Positions 50,757-60,011 of a stretch of DNA of 64,000 nucleotides are shown here, one piece after another. Source of the stretch: Burkholderia lata (GTDB taxonomy: Bacteria > Pseudomonadota > Gammaproteobacteria > Burkholderiales > Burkholderiaceae); assembly GCF_902499335.1 (NCBI RefSeq), contig NZ_CABVQK010000006.1, positions 124,001 to 188,000 on the forward strand, given 5' to 3'. Position 1 is the stretch's first letter. Every line of letters begins with the position of its first letter. A model generated the notes under the pieces. The model was not told where the DNA came from. It saw only the letters and a program-made list of their open reading frames with translations, and did not search any database. Both the position numbers and the translations under genes were made by a program.

Positions 50757-51824
50757 ATGGATTTCGTATTCGATGAAGACCAGGAAGCGCTCGCGGACAG
50801 CGTGAAGCGCCTGCTGATGACCGAGATGACGCCCGAGCTGATCCGCGAGCTCTGGGCCACGCCGACCGGGCGGTCGGACGACCTGTGGGCGCTGTTCGCG
50901 TCGCAGGGGCTGACCGCCGTGTCGGTGCCGGAGGCGCACGGCGGCCTCGGCCTGACCGAAGCGGAATGGGCGCTGCTTGCGCAGACCTACGGCTATTTCG
51001 GCAGCCCCGAGCCGCTGCTCGACACGGCGCTCGTGTCGGCCGGCGTGCTGGCGCGGCTGCCGGCGAGCGACTGGCGCGACACGCTGCTGCGCGACATCGC
51101 CGAAGGGCGTGCACGCGTTGCGCTCGTGCATCCGGTGAACCCGTATGCGGCCGATGTGCACGTCGCGCAGACGCTGCTGTGCGAGCACCGCGGCGAGCTG
51201 CACCGCGTCGATCCGGCCCAGTGCGCATGGCGAGGCGTCGACAGCGTCGACCCGTCGCGGCGGCTGTTCACGCTCGACTGGGAGCCGTCGGCGGCCACTT
51301 GCATCGCGAGCGCTGACGAAGCCGCGCCGCTGCTGAACCGCGCGCTCGACCACGGCGCGTTCGCGGTCGCCGCGCAACTGCTCGGGCTCACGCAGCGCGT
51401 GCTCGACGTCGCGATCGACTACAGCGCGCAACGCAAGCAGTTCGGCAAGGCGATCGGTTCGTACCAGGCGCTCAAGCATCTGCTCGCCGATGTGGCGATC
51501 CGCTACGAGTTCGCACGGCCGGTGGTCGCACGCGCCGCGCAGGCGATCGCCGACGATCACCCGCAGCGCGCGGTGTTCGTGTCGCACGCGAAGCTTGCGG
51601 CGATGTCGGCCGCGCAACTGGCCGCGCGCCACTCGATGCAGGTGCACGGCGCGATCGGCTACACGTGGGAGCTCGACCTGCAGATCTTCATGAAACGCAT
51701 CTGGGCGCTCTCGGGCAGCTGGGGCGACAGCGCGTTCCACAAGGCCCGCGTGGCCGACGCGATCCTCGGCGACGCGTTGCCGATCGGCCCCGCGCAGACC
51801 TTCGACCTCGAGGAATTGAACTGA
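50757..51824 (+). CDS. Acyl-CoA dehydrogenase small-subunit-like (FadE32/33 type)
   Basis: 355 residues from ATG 50757. The N-terminal half is divergent, as in the partner subunits of heteromeric steroid dehydrogenases; the C-terminal half retains LLGLTQRVLDVAIDYSAQRK, QFGKAIGSYQALKHLLADVA and QVHGAIGYTWELDLQIFMKR. It lies 35 bp after the FadE31-like gene and its stop overlaps the FadA6 start (TGATG). Together they should desaturate a late C/D-ring CoA ester. Confidence 0.88.
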   Translation: MDFVFDEDQEALADSVKRLLMTEMTPELIRELWATPTGRSDDLWALFASQGLTAVSVPEAHGGLGLTEAEWALLAQTYGYFGSPEPLLDTALVSAGVLARLPASDWRDTLLRDIAEGRARVALVHPVNPYAADVHVAQTLLCEHRGELHRVDPAQCAWRGVDSVDPSRRLFTLDWEPSAATCIASADEAAPLLNRALDHGAFAVAAQLLGLTQRVLDVAIDYSAQRKQFGKAIGSYQALKHLLADVAIRYEFARPVVARAAQAIADDHPQRAVFVSHAKLAAMSAAQLAARHSMQVHGAIGYTWELDLQIFMKRIWALSGSWGDSAFHKARVADAILGDALPIGPAQTFDLEELN

Positions 51825-52975
51825 TGAAACAAGCCTATATCGTCGACGCGCTGCGCACGCCGACCGGCCGCCGCAAGGGCGGTCTCGCGCATGTGCATGC
51901 GGCGGACCTCGGCGGCTTCGTGCTGAAGTCGCTCGTCGGGCGCAACGCGATTCCCGCCGACGAATACGACGACGTGGTGTTCGGCTGCGTCGACACGATC
52001 GGCCCGCTCGCGGGCAACATCGCGCGCACCTGCTGGCTCGCGGCCGGGCTGCCGCTGCAGGTGCCGGGCGTGACGGTCGACCGTCAGTGCGGGTCGTCGC
52101 AGCAGGCCGTCCATTTCGCCGCGCAAGCCGTGATGAGCGGCGTGCAGGACGTGGTGGTGGCGGGCGGCGTGCAGACGATGACGCAGATCCCGATCTCGTC
52201 CGCGATGACCTGCGCGGCGCCGCTCGGCTTCAACGACCCGTTCTCGGGCAGCAACGGCTGGCGCGCGCGCTTCGGCGATGCGCCGGTGTCGCAGTTCGTC
52301 GCCGCGCAGCGGATCGCCGATCACTGGAACCTGTCGCGCGACGCGATGGAGCGCTATGCGCTCGAAAGCCATCGCCGCGCGGTTGCGGCGATCGAGGCCG
52401 GGCACTTCAAGCGGGAAATCGTGCCGCTCGAAGGCGTGATGCACGACGAGACGCCGCGTCCCGACACGTCGCTCGAGAAGATGGCGACACTCGAACCGCT
52501 GACGCCGGGCGGTTCGCTGACGGCTGCCGTCGCGAGCCAGACCTGCGATGCGGCCGCGGCGCTGCTGATCGTGTCGGAGGACGCGTTGAAGCGCTACGGC
52601 CTCACGCCGCGCGCCCGCATCCATCACCTGAGCGTACTCGGCGACGATCCGCTGTGGATGCTGACCGCACCGATCCCGGCGACGAAGGCCGCGCTCGAGA
52701 AAGCCGGCCTCGACTGGTCGCAGATCGACGTCGTCGAGATGAACGAGGCATTCGCATCGGTCGCGCAGGCGTGGCTCGCCGACACGCGTTTCCCGCACGA
52801 AAAGACCAACCCGAACGGCGGCGGCATCGCGCTCGGCCATCCGCTCGGCGCGACCGGTGCGCGGCTGATGACGACGTTGCTGCACGAGCTGGAACGCACG
52901 GGCGGCCGCTACGGGCTGCAGACGATGTGCGAAGGCGGCGGCCTCGCGAACGTCACGATCATCGAGCGCCTGTGA
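51824..52975 (+). CDS. fadA6: FadA6-like thiolase
   Basis: 383 residues. Nucleophile Cys89 in VTVDRQCGSSQQAVHF, acid/base NEAFAS, GGGIALGHPLGATGARL and the C-terminal Cys in QTMCEGGGLANVTIIERL. These match mycobacterial FadA6, the thiolase of the late methylated diacid steps after ring opening. Overlapping start codon ties it to the preceding dehydrogenase. A second thiolase occurs at 57629. Confidence 0.9.
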   Translation: MKQAYIVDALRTPTGRRKGGLAHVHAADLGGFVLKSLVGRNAIPADEYDDVVFGCVDTIGPLAGNIARTCWLAAGLPLQVPGVTVDRQCGSSQQAVHFAAQAVMSGVQDVVVAGGVQTMTQIPISSAMTCAAPLGFNDPFSGSNGWRARFGDAPVSQFVAAQRIADHWNLSRDAMERYALESHRRAVAAIEAGHFKREIVPLEGVMHDETPRPDTSLEKMATLEPLTPGGSLTAAVASQTCDAAAALLIVSEDALKRYGLTPRARIHHLSVLGDDPLWMLTAPIPATKAALEKAGLDWSQIDVVEMNEAFASVAQAWLADTRFPHEKTNPNGGGIALGHPLGATGARLMTTLLHELERTGGRYGLQTMCEGGGLANVTIIERL

Positions 52976-53008
52976 GCGCGTCACCTTCACGATCCACGAG
53001 GCACAAGC

Positions 53009-53887
53009 ATGGGAATCTGTAACGGACGCACCGTCATCATCACCGGCGCGGGCGGCGGGCTCGGGCGCGAATACGCGCTTGCGTTCGCGGCCGAAGGCGC
53101 GGCGGTCGTCGTCAACGACATCCGGCACGAGGCCGCGCAGGCCGTGTGCGACGAGATCACGCAGCGCGGCGGCCGGGCACTCGCGAATGCGGACGACATC
53201 ACGCGCGTCGATACGGCGCAGCGGATCGTCGACGCGGCACGCGAAGCGTTCGGCGACGTGCACGTGCTCGTCAACAACGCGGGCATCTGCCGCGACAAGA
53301 TGTTCACGAGCATGACCGAAACCGACTGGGACGACGTGATGCGCGTGCACCTGCGCGGCCACTTCTGCCTGTCGAGTGTGCTGGCGCGTGTGTGGCGCGA
53401 CGCCGCGAAGGCCGGCCACACGGTCGACGCGCGGATCGTCAACACGAGTTCGGGCGCCGGGCTGCAAGGCTCGATCGGCCAGTCGAACTACGGTGCGGCG
53501 AAAGCCGGGATCGCCGCGCTCACACTGATGCAGGCGGCCGAGCTGCAGCGCTACGGCGTGCGCGTGAACGCGCTCGCGCCGGCCGCACGCACGTCGATGA
53601 CAGAAGGCGTGTTCGCCGACATGATGAAGAAGCCCGAGGACGGCGGCTTCGACTATTTCGATCCGGCCAATGTCGCGCCGCTGGTCGTGTGGCTCGGCAG
53701 CGCGCTGTCGGCCGACGTGACGGGCCAGGTGTTCGAGGTCGCGGGCGGGATGATCGCGGTTGCGGAAGGCTGGCGTACGGGCCCGAGCGTCGATCGCGGC
53801 ACGCGCTGGGCGGCGGCCGAGGTCGGCCCGGCGGTCGCGCAACTGCTCGCCGATGCGCGTCCCGCGCAGCGCGTGTACGGGAGCTGA
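53009..53887 (+). CDS. SDR oxidoreductase (MFE-2/17-beta-HSD4-like)
   Basis: 292 residues. TGAGGGLGREYALAFAAEGA at residues 13-32, NNAGICRDKMFTSMTETDWD, catalytic NTSSGAGLQGS and YGAAK. The Gly-rich first motif and DKM segment are typical of the 3-hydroxyacyl-CoA dehydrogenase part of multifunctional enzyme type 2, so oxidation of a 3-hydroxyacyl-CoA in side-chain or C/D-ring beta-oxidation is expected. It is in the middle of the fad/ipd set. Confidence 0.86.
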   Translation: MGICNGRTVIITGAGGGLGREYALAFAAEGAAVVVNDIRHEAAQAVCDEITQRGGRALANADDITRVDTAQRIVDAAREAFGDVHVLVNNAGICRDKMFTSMTETDWDDVMRVHLRGHFCLSSVLARVWRDAAKAGHTVDARIVNTSSGAGLQGSIGQSNYGAAKAGIAALTLMQAAELQRYGVRVNALAPAARTSMTEGVFADMMKKPEDGGFDYFDPANVAPLVVWLGSALSADVTGQVFEVAGGMIAVAEGWRTGPSVDRGTRWAAAEVGPAVAQLLADARPAQRVYGS

Positions 53888-53890
53888 CCG

Positions 53891-55129
53891 ATGGATCTGG
53901 CGCTCACCGACGAACAGGCGATGATCCGCGACGCGGCAGCCGACGTGCTCGCCGAACGCAGCGCGTCCGCCGACGTGCGCCGCGCGATCGAGCAGTCGGC
54001 CGGCCGCGACGATGCGCTGTGGGGCACGCTGGCAGGCGAACTCGGCTGGAATGCGCTCGCATTGCCCGAGGCGGCCGGCGGGCTGGGGCTCGGTGCGGTC
54101 GAGCAGACGGTGCTGATGGAACAGCTCGGCCGGCGTGTCGCGTGCGTGCCGTATTTTTCGACGGCGTGCCTCGCGGCGACCGCGCTGGCGGGCTGCGCTG
54201 ATACGCCGCTAGCGGCAGGCTGGCTGGCAAAGATCGCCGAAGGCGCGTGCAGTGCGACGCTCGCGCTGCCGTTCGACCTGTCGATCGTTTTACGGTCGTT
54301 GCCGGTCGTCGCGGAAGAAACGGCGGGCGGCTATGCGCTGTCCGGCACGATCGAGCAGGTGGTCGACGGCGCGCGAGCCGACCTGCTGCTGGTGCCCGCG
54401 CGAATCGCGAACGAAGGGCAGTCGATCGGCTTGTTCGCAATCGATGTCTCAACGGCATCGGGGCTCAAAGTCACGCCGCTCGACACGCTCGACGGCACGC
54501 GGCCGATCGCACGCGTGGAATTCAACGAAGCCCGCATGAGCCGCGACGCGCTGCTCGCCTGCGGCTCGGTGGCAGCACAGGGGCTGGAACGCACCGCCTG
54601 GTTCGCAGCACTCGCGCTGGCCGCCGAACAGCTCGGCGGCGCCCAGCAATGCCTCGACCTGACGCTCGACTACACGAGCCAGCGCGTGCAGTTCGGCCGC
54701 GCGATTGCGTCGTTCCAGGCCGTCAAGCACCGCTGCGCACAGATGATGGTGCTGATCGAATCGGCGCGTTCGGCCGTGCTCGGCGCCGCGCACGCGTGGG
54801 ACGCGGAAGCCGGCAGCGTGCTGCCGAGCGACGCATTGCGCGCCGACATCGCTGCCGCGAAATCTGCCGCAAACGACGCGTATGCGTTCTGCGCACAGGA
54901 AGCGATCCAGCTGCACGGCGGTGTCGGCTTTACGTGGGAATACGACCCGCATCTCTATTTCAAGCGCGCACAGGCGTCGGGTGCGCAGTTCGGCAGCACG
55001 CCGCAACTGCTCGAATGGATCGCGTCCCATGCGATTGACGGCGCCGCATCGCATCGCGACGAAGCGTTCGCACCCCCCGCCGCGGTGGCATCCCGTCCAT
55101 CGGCCGCACGCGCAGGAGCCCTGCAATGA
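53891..55129 (+). CDS. Acyl-CoA dehydrogenase (partner-type)
   Basis: 412 residues, starting only 3 bp after the SDR. Acyl-CoA dehydrogenase fold: MDLALTDEQAMIRDAAADVL, PEAAGGLGLGAVEQTVLMEQ, ALAAEQLGGAQQCLDLTLDY, TSQRVQFGRAIASFQAVKHR and LHGGVGFTWEYDPHLYFKRA. A 35-residue Ala/Pro-rich C-terminal tail is unusual. Its stop overlaps the FadE30-like start (ATGA), suggesting a second heteromeric dehydrogenase pair. Confidence 0.87.
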   Translation: MDLALTDEQAMIRDAAADVLAERSASADVRRAIEQSAGRDDALWGTLAGELGWNALALPEAAGGLGLGAVEQTVLMEQLGRRVACVPYFSTACLAATALAGCADTPLAAGWLAKIAEGACSATLALPFDLSIVLRSLPVVAEETAGGYALSGTIEQVVDGARADLLLVPARIANEGQSIGLFAIDVSTASGLKVTPLDTLDGTRPIARVEFNEARMSRDALLACGSVAAQGLERTAWFAALALAAEQLGGAQQCLDLTLDYTSQRVQFGRAIASFQAVKHRCAQMMVLIESARSAVLGAAHAWDAEAGSVLPSDALRADIAAAKSAANDAYAFCAQEAIQLHGGVGFTWEYDPHLYFKRAQASGAQFGSTPQLLEWIASHAIDGAASHRDEAFAPPAAVASRPSAARAGALQ

Positions 55130-56328
55130 ACAGCGAAACGCGCGAACAGCAATTACGGCACGAAGTGGCCGATTGGGTGCAGTCACACCTGACCGGCGAA
55201 TTCGCACGCCTGAAATACCGCGGCGGCCCCGGCGACGAGGAAGCGTGGCCCGAACTGCGCAAGGCTTGGGAGCAGGAACTCGCGAAGGGCGGCTGGACCG
55301 GACTCGGCTGGCCGACGGATGCCGGCGGGCGTGGCTTCTCGGTCGCCGAGCAGGTGATCTTCCACGAGGAATATGCACGCGCCGGCGGCCCCGGGCGGAT
55401 GGGTCACATCGGCGAAGGGCTGCTGGGGCCGACGCTCGTCGCGTGCGGCACCGACGACCAGCGCGCGCGCTTCCTGCCGGGCATCCTGGCCGGCACGCAG
55501 TTCTGGTGCCAGGGCTACTCGGAGCCCGGCGCGGGTTCCGACCTGGCCAACGTGCGCACGCGCGCCGAACAGGATGCGGACGGTACGTGGCGCGTCTACG
55601 GCCAGAAGGTCTGGACGTCGCTCGCGCACGATTCCGACTGGATCTTCGTGCTCGCGCGCACCGATCCCGCGTCGAAGGGCAACAAGGGGCTGTCGTTCCT
55701 GCTGATGCCGCTCGACCAGCCGGGCATCGAGATCCGGCCGATCAAGCAGCTCAACGGCGGCGCGGAATTCAACGAAGTGTTCTTCGACGGCGCGCGCGCG
55801 GAAGCCCGCGACCTCGTCGGCGCACCCGGCGACGGCTGGCGGATCGCGATGACGCTGCTCGGCTTCGAGCGCGGAATGTCGACGCTCGGCCAGCAGATGC
55901 AGTTCGTCCGAGAGCTCGAATGGGTGATCGACGCCGCGCGCGAATCGGGCGCGGACCGCGACCCCGTGCTGCGCCAGCGGATCGGCCGCGCGTGGGCCGG
56001 GCTGCGCGTGATGCGCTACAACGCGCTGCGGATGCTGTCCGGCGCGGACGACGCCGATGGCGGGGCCGCCGCGCCGCTGCGCCGCGAGGCGCTGATCTAC
56101 AAGTATTTCTGGTCGAACTGGCACCGCGACCTCGGCCAGCTCGCGATGGATGCGCTTGGGCCCCGCGCGAACGTGATCGATCCGGCCGACGAAAAGCTCA
56201 CCCATCTGCAGCGCGTGTTCCTGTTCTCCCGTGCGGACACGATCTACGCCGGCACCAACGAAATCCAGCTCAACATCATGGCCGAGCGCGGGCTCGGCAT
56301 GCCCAGGGAAGCAAGAGGAACAGCATGA
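55126..56328 (+). CDS. fadE30: FadE30-like acyl-CoA dehydrogenase
   Basis: 400 residues closely matching FadE30, which starts side-chain beta-oxidation of 5-OH-HIP-CoA: VADWVQSHLTGEFARLKYRG, GPGDEEAWPELRKAWEQELA, WCQGYSEPGAGSDLANVRTR, GQKVWTSLAHDSDWIFVLAR and FERGMSTLGQQMQFVRELEW. Its neighbour IpdF overlaps by ATGA; the same FadE30-IpdF adjacency occurs in Mycobacterium. The preceding gene may supply a partner subunit. Confidence 0.9.
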   Translation: MNSETREQQLRHEVADWVQSHLTGEFARLKYRGGPGDEEAWPELRKAWEQELAKGGWTGLGWPTDAGGRGFSVAEQVIFHEEYARAGGPGRMGHIGEGLLGPTLVACGTDDQRARFLPGILAGTQFWCQGYSEPGAGSDLANVRTRAEQDADGTWRVYGQKVWTSLAHDSDWIFVLARTDPASKGNKGLSFLLMPLDQPGIEIRPIKQLNGGAEFNEVFFDGARAEARDLVGAPGDGWRIAMTLLGFERGMSTLGQQMQFVRELEWVIDAARESGADRDPVLRQRIGRAWAGLRVMRYNALRMLSGADDADGGAAAPLRREALIYKYFWSNWHRDLGQLAMDALGPRANVIDPADEKLTHLQRVFLFSRADTIYAGTNEIQLNIMAERGLGMPREARGTA

Positions 56329-57125
56329 CCGAACCCCAGATCCAGAAAGCGCCGGCCTACGTGCCGGGCCACCAGCTGCTCGCCGGCAAATCGGTGCTGA
56401 TCACGGCTGCCGCCGGTGCCGGCATCGGCTTCGCGGCCGCGCGCCGTTGCGCGGAAGAAGGCTGCCGCGCGCTGTTCATTTCCGACATCCACGAAAAGCG
56501 CCTTGAACAGGCCGTCGAGACGCTGCGCGCCGAAACGGGGCTGCAACAGGTCTATGGCCGCCTGTGCAACGTCGCGGTCGAGGCCGACGTGCAGGCGCTT
56601 GTCGCGGAGGCCCAGGACAAGCTCGACGGCGTCGACGTGCTGATCAACAACGCCGGGCTCGGCGGCTCGACCCGCATCGTCGATATGGACGATGCCGAAT
56701 GGTCGCGCGTGATCGACATTAGCCTTACCGGGACGTTCCGGATGACGCGCGCGATGCTGCCGCACATGCAGGCCCGAGGCCGCGGCGCGATCGTCAACAA
56801 CGCATCGGTGCTCGGCTGGCGCGCGCAGGCGGAACAGGCGCACTACGCGGCCGCGAAGGCGGGCGTGATGGCGCTCACGCGCTGCGCGGCGCTCGAGGCG
56901 TCGCCGTACGGCGTGCGCATCAACGCGGTCGCGCCGAGCATCGCGATGCACGATTTTCTGAAGAAGTCGGCCCCTGCCGACTTGCTGAATCAACTGGCGT
57001 CGCGCGAAGCCTTCGGGCGCGCTGCCGAAGTCTGGGAGGTCGCGAACGTGATGGTGTTCCTTGCAAGCGATTACGCGTCGTACATGACGGGCGAAGTGCT
57101 GTCGGTCAGCAGCCAGCACGCATGA
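56325..57125 (+). CDS. ipdF: IpdF-like SDR (hydroxylated HIP-CoA dehydrogenase/reductase)
   Basis: 266 residues. VLITAAAGAGIGFAAARRCA at the cofactor site, NNAGLGGSTRIVDMDDAEWS, NNASVLGWRAQAEQAHYAAA with the YxxxK Tyr and Lys, SPYGVRINAVAPSIAMHDFL and YMTGEVLSVSSQH. These strings correspond to Rv3559c/IpdF of Mycobacterium. It should act on the 5-position of HIP-CoA. Strong ribosome site AAGAGG before the start; coupled to fadE30 and to the MaoC gene on both sides. Confidence 0.9.
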   Translation: MTEPQIQKAPAYVPGHQLLAGKSVLITAAAGAGIGFAAARRCAEEGCRALFISDIHEKRLEQAVETLRAETGLQQVYGRLCNVAVEADVQALVAEAQDKLDGVDVLINNAGLGGSTRIVDMDDAEWSRVIDISLTGTFRMTRAMLPHMQARGRGAIVNNASVLGWRAQAEQAHYAAAKAGVMALTRCAALEASPYGVRINAVAPSIAMHDFLKKSAPADLLNQLASREAFGRAAEVWEVANVMVFLASDYASYMTGEVLSVSSQHA

Positions 57126-57610
57126 TGAGCACGACCCTCGACCCCGTGCGGGCGACGCCCCGCGTGTTCGCGCATCCCGGCGAACTGGCGGCGGCCGTCG
57201 GCGACACGCTCGGCGCAAGCGCGTGGCTCGCGATCGACCAGATCCGCATCGACGGTTTCGCCGATGCGACGGGCGACCACCAGTGGGTGCACGTCGACCC
57301 GCTGCGCGCGAAGGACGGCCCGTTCGGCGCGTGCATTGCTCACGGGTACCTGACGCTGTCGCTCGTGAATTACTTCCTGCCTCAGATCGTGCGGATCGAC
57401 GGTGCGCGGCTCGGCGTCAACTACGGTTGCGACAAGATCCGTTTCCCCGCGCCGGTGAAGGTCGGCGCGCGCGTGCGCGGCGTCGGCGAGCTGCTGCGCG
57501 TCGAGCCGCTCGAAGGCGGCGTGCAGGCATGGATTCGCGTGACCGTCGAGATCGAAGGCGAAGCCAAGCCCGGTTGTGTGGCCGACACGATCAGCCGTTA
57601 CTACTTCTAG
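57122..57610 (+). CDS. MaoC-family enoyl-CoA hydratase
   Basis: 162 residues, hot-dog fold. The (R)-hydratase motif is present: FADATGDHQWVHVDPLRAKD (catalytic Asp and His), PFGACIAHGYLTLSLVNYFL and GVNYGCDKIRFPAPVKVGAR. It should hydrate the product of the FadE30-type dehydrogenase, giving a hydroxyacyl-CoA for the SDR at 53009. Start overlaps the ipdF stop (ATGA). Confidence 0.88.
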   Translation: MMSTTLDPVRATPRVFAHPGELAAAVGDTLGASAWLAIDQIRIDGFADATGDHQWVHVDPLRAKDGPFGACIAHGYLTLSLVNYFLPQIVRIDGARLGVNYGCDKIRFPAPVKVGARVRGVGELLRVEPLEGGVQAWIRVTVEIEGEAKPGCVADTISRYYF

Positions 57611-57628
57611 ATTCAGAGAGCCAGACAC

Positions 57629-58834
57629 ATGGAAGACGCAGTCATCGTTTCCGTCGCACGCACGCCGATCGGCAAGGCGTTTCGCGGCATGTTCAACGAC
57701 ACCGAGGCGCCCGCGCTGGGCGGCCACGTCGTGCGCACCGCGCTCGAACGCGCGGGCATCGCGCCGGCCGACGTTGACGACGTGCTGATCGGCTGCGCCG
57801 CGCAGCAGGGCACGCAGGGCTACAACATCGGCCGCCTGTCGGCCGCGGCGGCCGGGCTGCCGGCGTCGGTGCCCGGCATGGCGATCGACCGCATGTGCTC
57901 GTCCGGCCTGATGTCGATCGCGAGCGCCGCGCGCAGTATCGGCGCGGGCGATGCGCGGATCGTCGTCGCGGGCGGTGTCGAGTCGATCTCGCTCACGCAG
58001 AACAAGCACAAGAACGCGTATCGCGCGCGTTCGCAGGCCGTGCTCGACCACCAGCCGGCTGCGTACATGGCGATGATGGAAACGGCCGAGATCGTGTCGC
58101 GCCGCTACGGGATCTCGCGCGCCGCACAGGATGAATTCGCACTGCAGAGCCACCAGCGCACGGCAGAGGCCCAGGCGGCGGGCCGCTTCGACACGGAAAT
58201 CGCACCGCTCGACGTGCGGCGCGCGCTGTTCGACAAGGAAGGCAACCCGGCTGGTTACGAGGACGTGAACGCGGCGCGCGACGAAGGCGTGCGCGCCGAC
58301 ACGACGGCCGAGCGGCTCGCGGGGCTGAAGCCGTCGTGGAGCGGTGGCAAGGTCGTCGAGCAGGGCGAGTTCGTGACGGCCGGCAATGCGTCGCAGCTGT
58401 CGGACGGCGCGGCGGCCGTAGTCGTGATGTCGCGTAGCGAAGCGGTACGCCGCGGGCTGACGCCGCTCGGCGCGTTCCGCGGCCTCGCGGTGGCCGGCTG
58501 CGAGCCGGACGAGATGGGCATCGGCCCGGTGTTCGCGATTCCGAAGCTGCTGGCGCGCTTCGGGATGACCGTCGGCGACATCGGGCTGTGGGAGCTGAAC
58601 GAAGCATTCGCGTGCCAGGCGCTGTACTGCCGCGACACGCTCGGCATCCCCGACGACCGTCTGAACGTCGATGGCGGTGCGATCGCGCTCGGCCATCCGT
58701 TCGGGATGTCGGGTACGCGGATGACGATGCACGCACTGCTCGAAGGCGCGCGGCGCGGCGTGCGGCACGCGGTCGTGACGATGTGCATCGGCGGCGGGAT
58801 GGGTGCCGCCGCGCTGTTCGAAGTCGGCGCGTAG
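57629..58834 (+). CDS. Thiolase (acetyl-CoA acyltransferase)
   Basis: 401 residues with all thiolase motifs: Cys90 in [48 protein letters not shown] and Cys in [13 protein letters not shown]. It differs from the FadA6 homologue in length and loops and probably completes the HIP-CoA side-chain beta-oxidation round (thiolysis after FadE30, MaoC and SDR). Last enzyme of the dense run; a 150-bp gap follows. Confidence 0.9.
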   Translation: MEDAVIVSVARTPIGKAFRGMFNDTEAPALGGHVVRTALERAGIAPADVDDVLIGCAAQQGTQGYNIGRLSAAAAGLPASVPGMAIDRMCSSGLMSIASAARSIGAGDARIVVAGGVESISLTQNKHKNAYRARSQAVLDHQPAAYMAMMETAEIVSRRYGISRAAQDEFALQSHQRTAEAQAAGRFDTEIAPLDVRRALFDKEGNPAGYEDVNAARDEGVRADTTAERLAGLKPSWSGGKVVEQGEFVTAGNASQLSDGAAAVVVMSRSEAVRRGLTPLGAFRGLAVAGCEPDEMGIGPVFAIPKLLARFGMTVGDIGLWELNEAFACQALYCRDTLGIPDDRLNVDGGAIALGHPFGMSGTRMTMHALLEGARRGVRHAVVTMCIGGGMGAAALFEVGA

Positions 58835-58984
58835 CGGTACGCGGACGGGCCGCACCGTATGGGCGGCCCTCCATTCAGGACCATTCGAGGCCGCGGCAAC
58901 GACCGACGGCCCGGAGACTTGCTGGCGACGGCGGTGGGCGCGATGGCGCGAACCGTCGTCGAACGCAGACACAGGAGACAAGCG

Positions 58985-59956
58985 ATGAAACGAACTTTGC
59001 CCGGACTCGCGATGTCGGCGCTCGTGCTCGGCGCCGCGCTGTTCGCGTTTTCGCCGCGCCCGCTGCCGGCGTTCCCGGTCACCGCGATCCACGCGGACCG
59101 GCTGCAGATCAACGGGCTCGCCCGGGCCGGCGCGCGCATCGTCGCGGTCGGCGAACGCGGCGTGATCCTGCTCAGCGACGACGCGGGCGCCCACTGGCGT
59201 CCGGCATCGATCACACCCGACCAGGCATCGACACTCACGCAGGTGCGCTTCATCACGCCGACGCTCGGGATCGCGGTCGGCCACGACGGCCGGATCATGC
59301 GCAGCGACGACGCCGGCATGCACTGGCGCGAAGTGCACATGGACCACGCGCATTCCGATCCGCTGCTGTCCGTGTGGGGCACGGCCGACGGCCCGCTGTT
59401 CGCGGCCGGCAGCTTCGGCCAGCTGCTGCGCTCGGACGACGCGGGCCTCAACTGGCAGACCGTGAAGACGCCGGCCGGCGACCGTCACCTGAACGCGATC
59501 GTCGGCGATGGCCACGGCAACCTGCTGGTCGCGGGCGAGAGCGGCACGCTGCTGCGCTCGACCGACAACGGCGCGACGTGGGACAAGCTGCCGTCGCCGT
59601 ACGCGGGTTCGCTGTTCGGCGCGCTGATGCTCGCGAACGGCGACTGGGTTGCGTACGGGATGCGCGGCAACGTGGTGCGCAGCACCGATCGCGGCGCGAC
59701 CTGGGCGCATGTCGACAGCCACGTGCCGGTGTCGTACTTCGGCGCGACCCAGCTCGCCGACGGCGAACTCGTGCTGGTGGGCCAGGGCGGCGCGATCGTC
59801 GCGTCGCGCGACGGCGGGCTGACCTTCGACGTGCGCAAGCTCGGCGGCGTGCAGAGTCTTGCGGCGGTGCTCGACATGGGCCACGGCGCGCTGCTGCTCG
59901 GCGGCGAGGCCGGCGTCGCACCGCTGGCCGGCTCGCTTGCGTCAACGCCGTCCTGA
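58985..59956 (+). CDS. YCF48-related exported beta-propeller
   Basis: 323 residues from ATG 58985 (AGGAG 8 nt upstream). Signal peptide (LPGLAMSALVLGAALFAFS). At least six propeller blades of the YCF48/BNR type, each with a strand like ILLSDDAGAHWRP, IMRSDDAGMHWRE, LLRSDDAGLNWQT, LLRSTDNGATWDK, VVRSTDRGATWAH. In photosystem II YCF48 assists assembly; in heterotrophs such proteins accompany RND transporters. It immediately precedes the MMPL transporter and is probably its periplasmic partner. Confidence 0.87.
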   Translation: MKRTLPGLAMSALVLGAALFAFSPRPLPAFPVTAIHADRLQINGLARAGARIVAVGERGVILLSDDAGAHWRPASITPDQASTLTQVRFITPTLGIAVGHDGRIMRSDDAGMHWREVHMDHAHSDPLLSVWGTADGPLFAAGSFGQLLRSDDAGLNWQTVKTPAGDRHLNAIVGDGHGNLLVAGESGTLLRSTDNGATWDKLPSPYAGSLFGALMLANGDWVAYGMRGNVVRSTDRGATWAHVDSHVPVSYFGATQLADGELVLVGQGGAIVASRDGGLTFDVRKLGGVQSLAAVLDMGHGALLLGGEAGVAPLAGSLASTPS

Positions 59957-60011
59957 CGCGCGGCGGTCCTGCTGCCTGCTTCCGTTCGTTTCGCATCGAC
60001 AAGAGAATTCC

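Noticed and set aside
57071-59884. Minus-strand 937-codon frame
   Set aside because: Shadow of the MaoC, thiolase and YCF48 genes, which carry clear family motifs.
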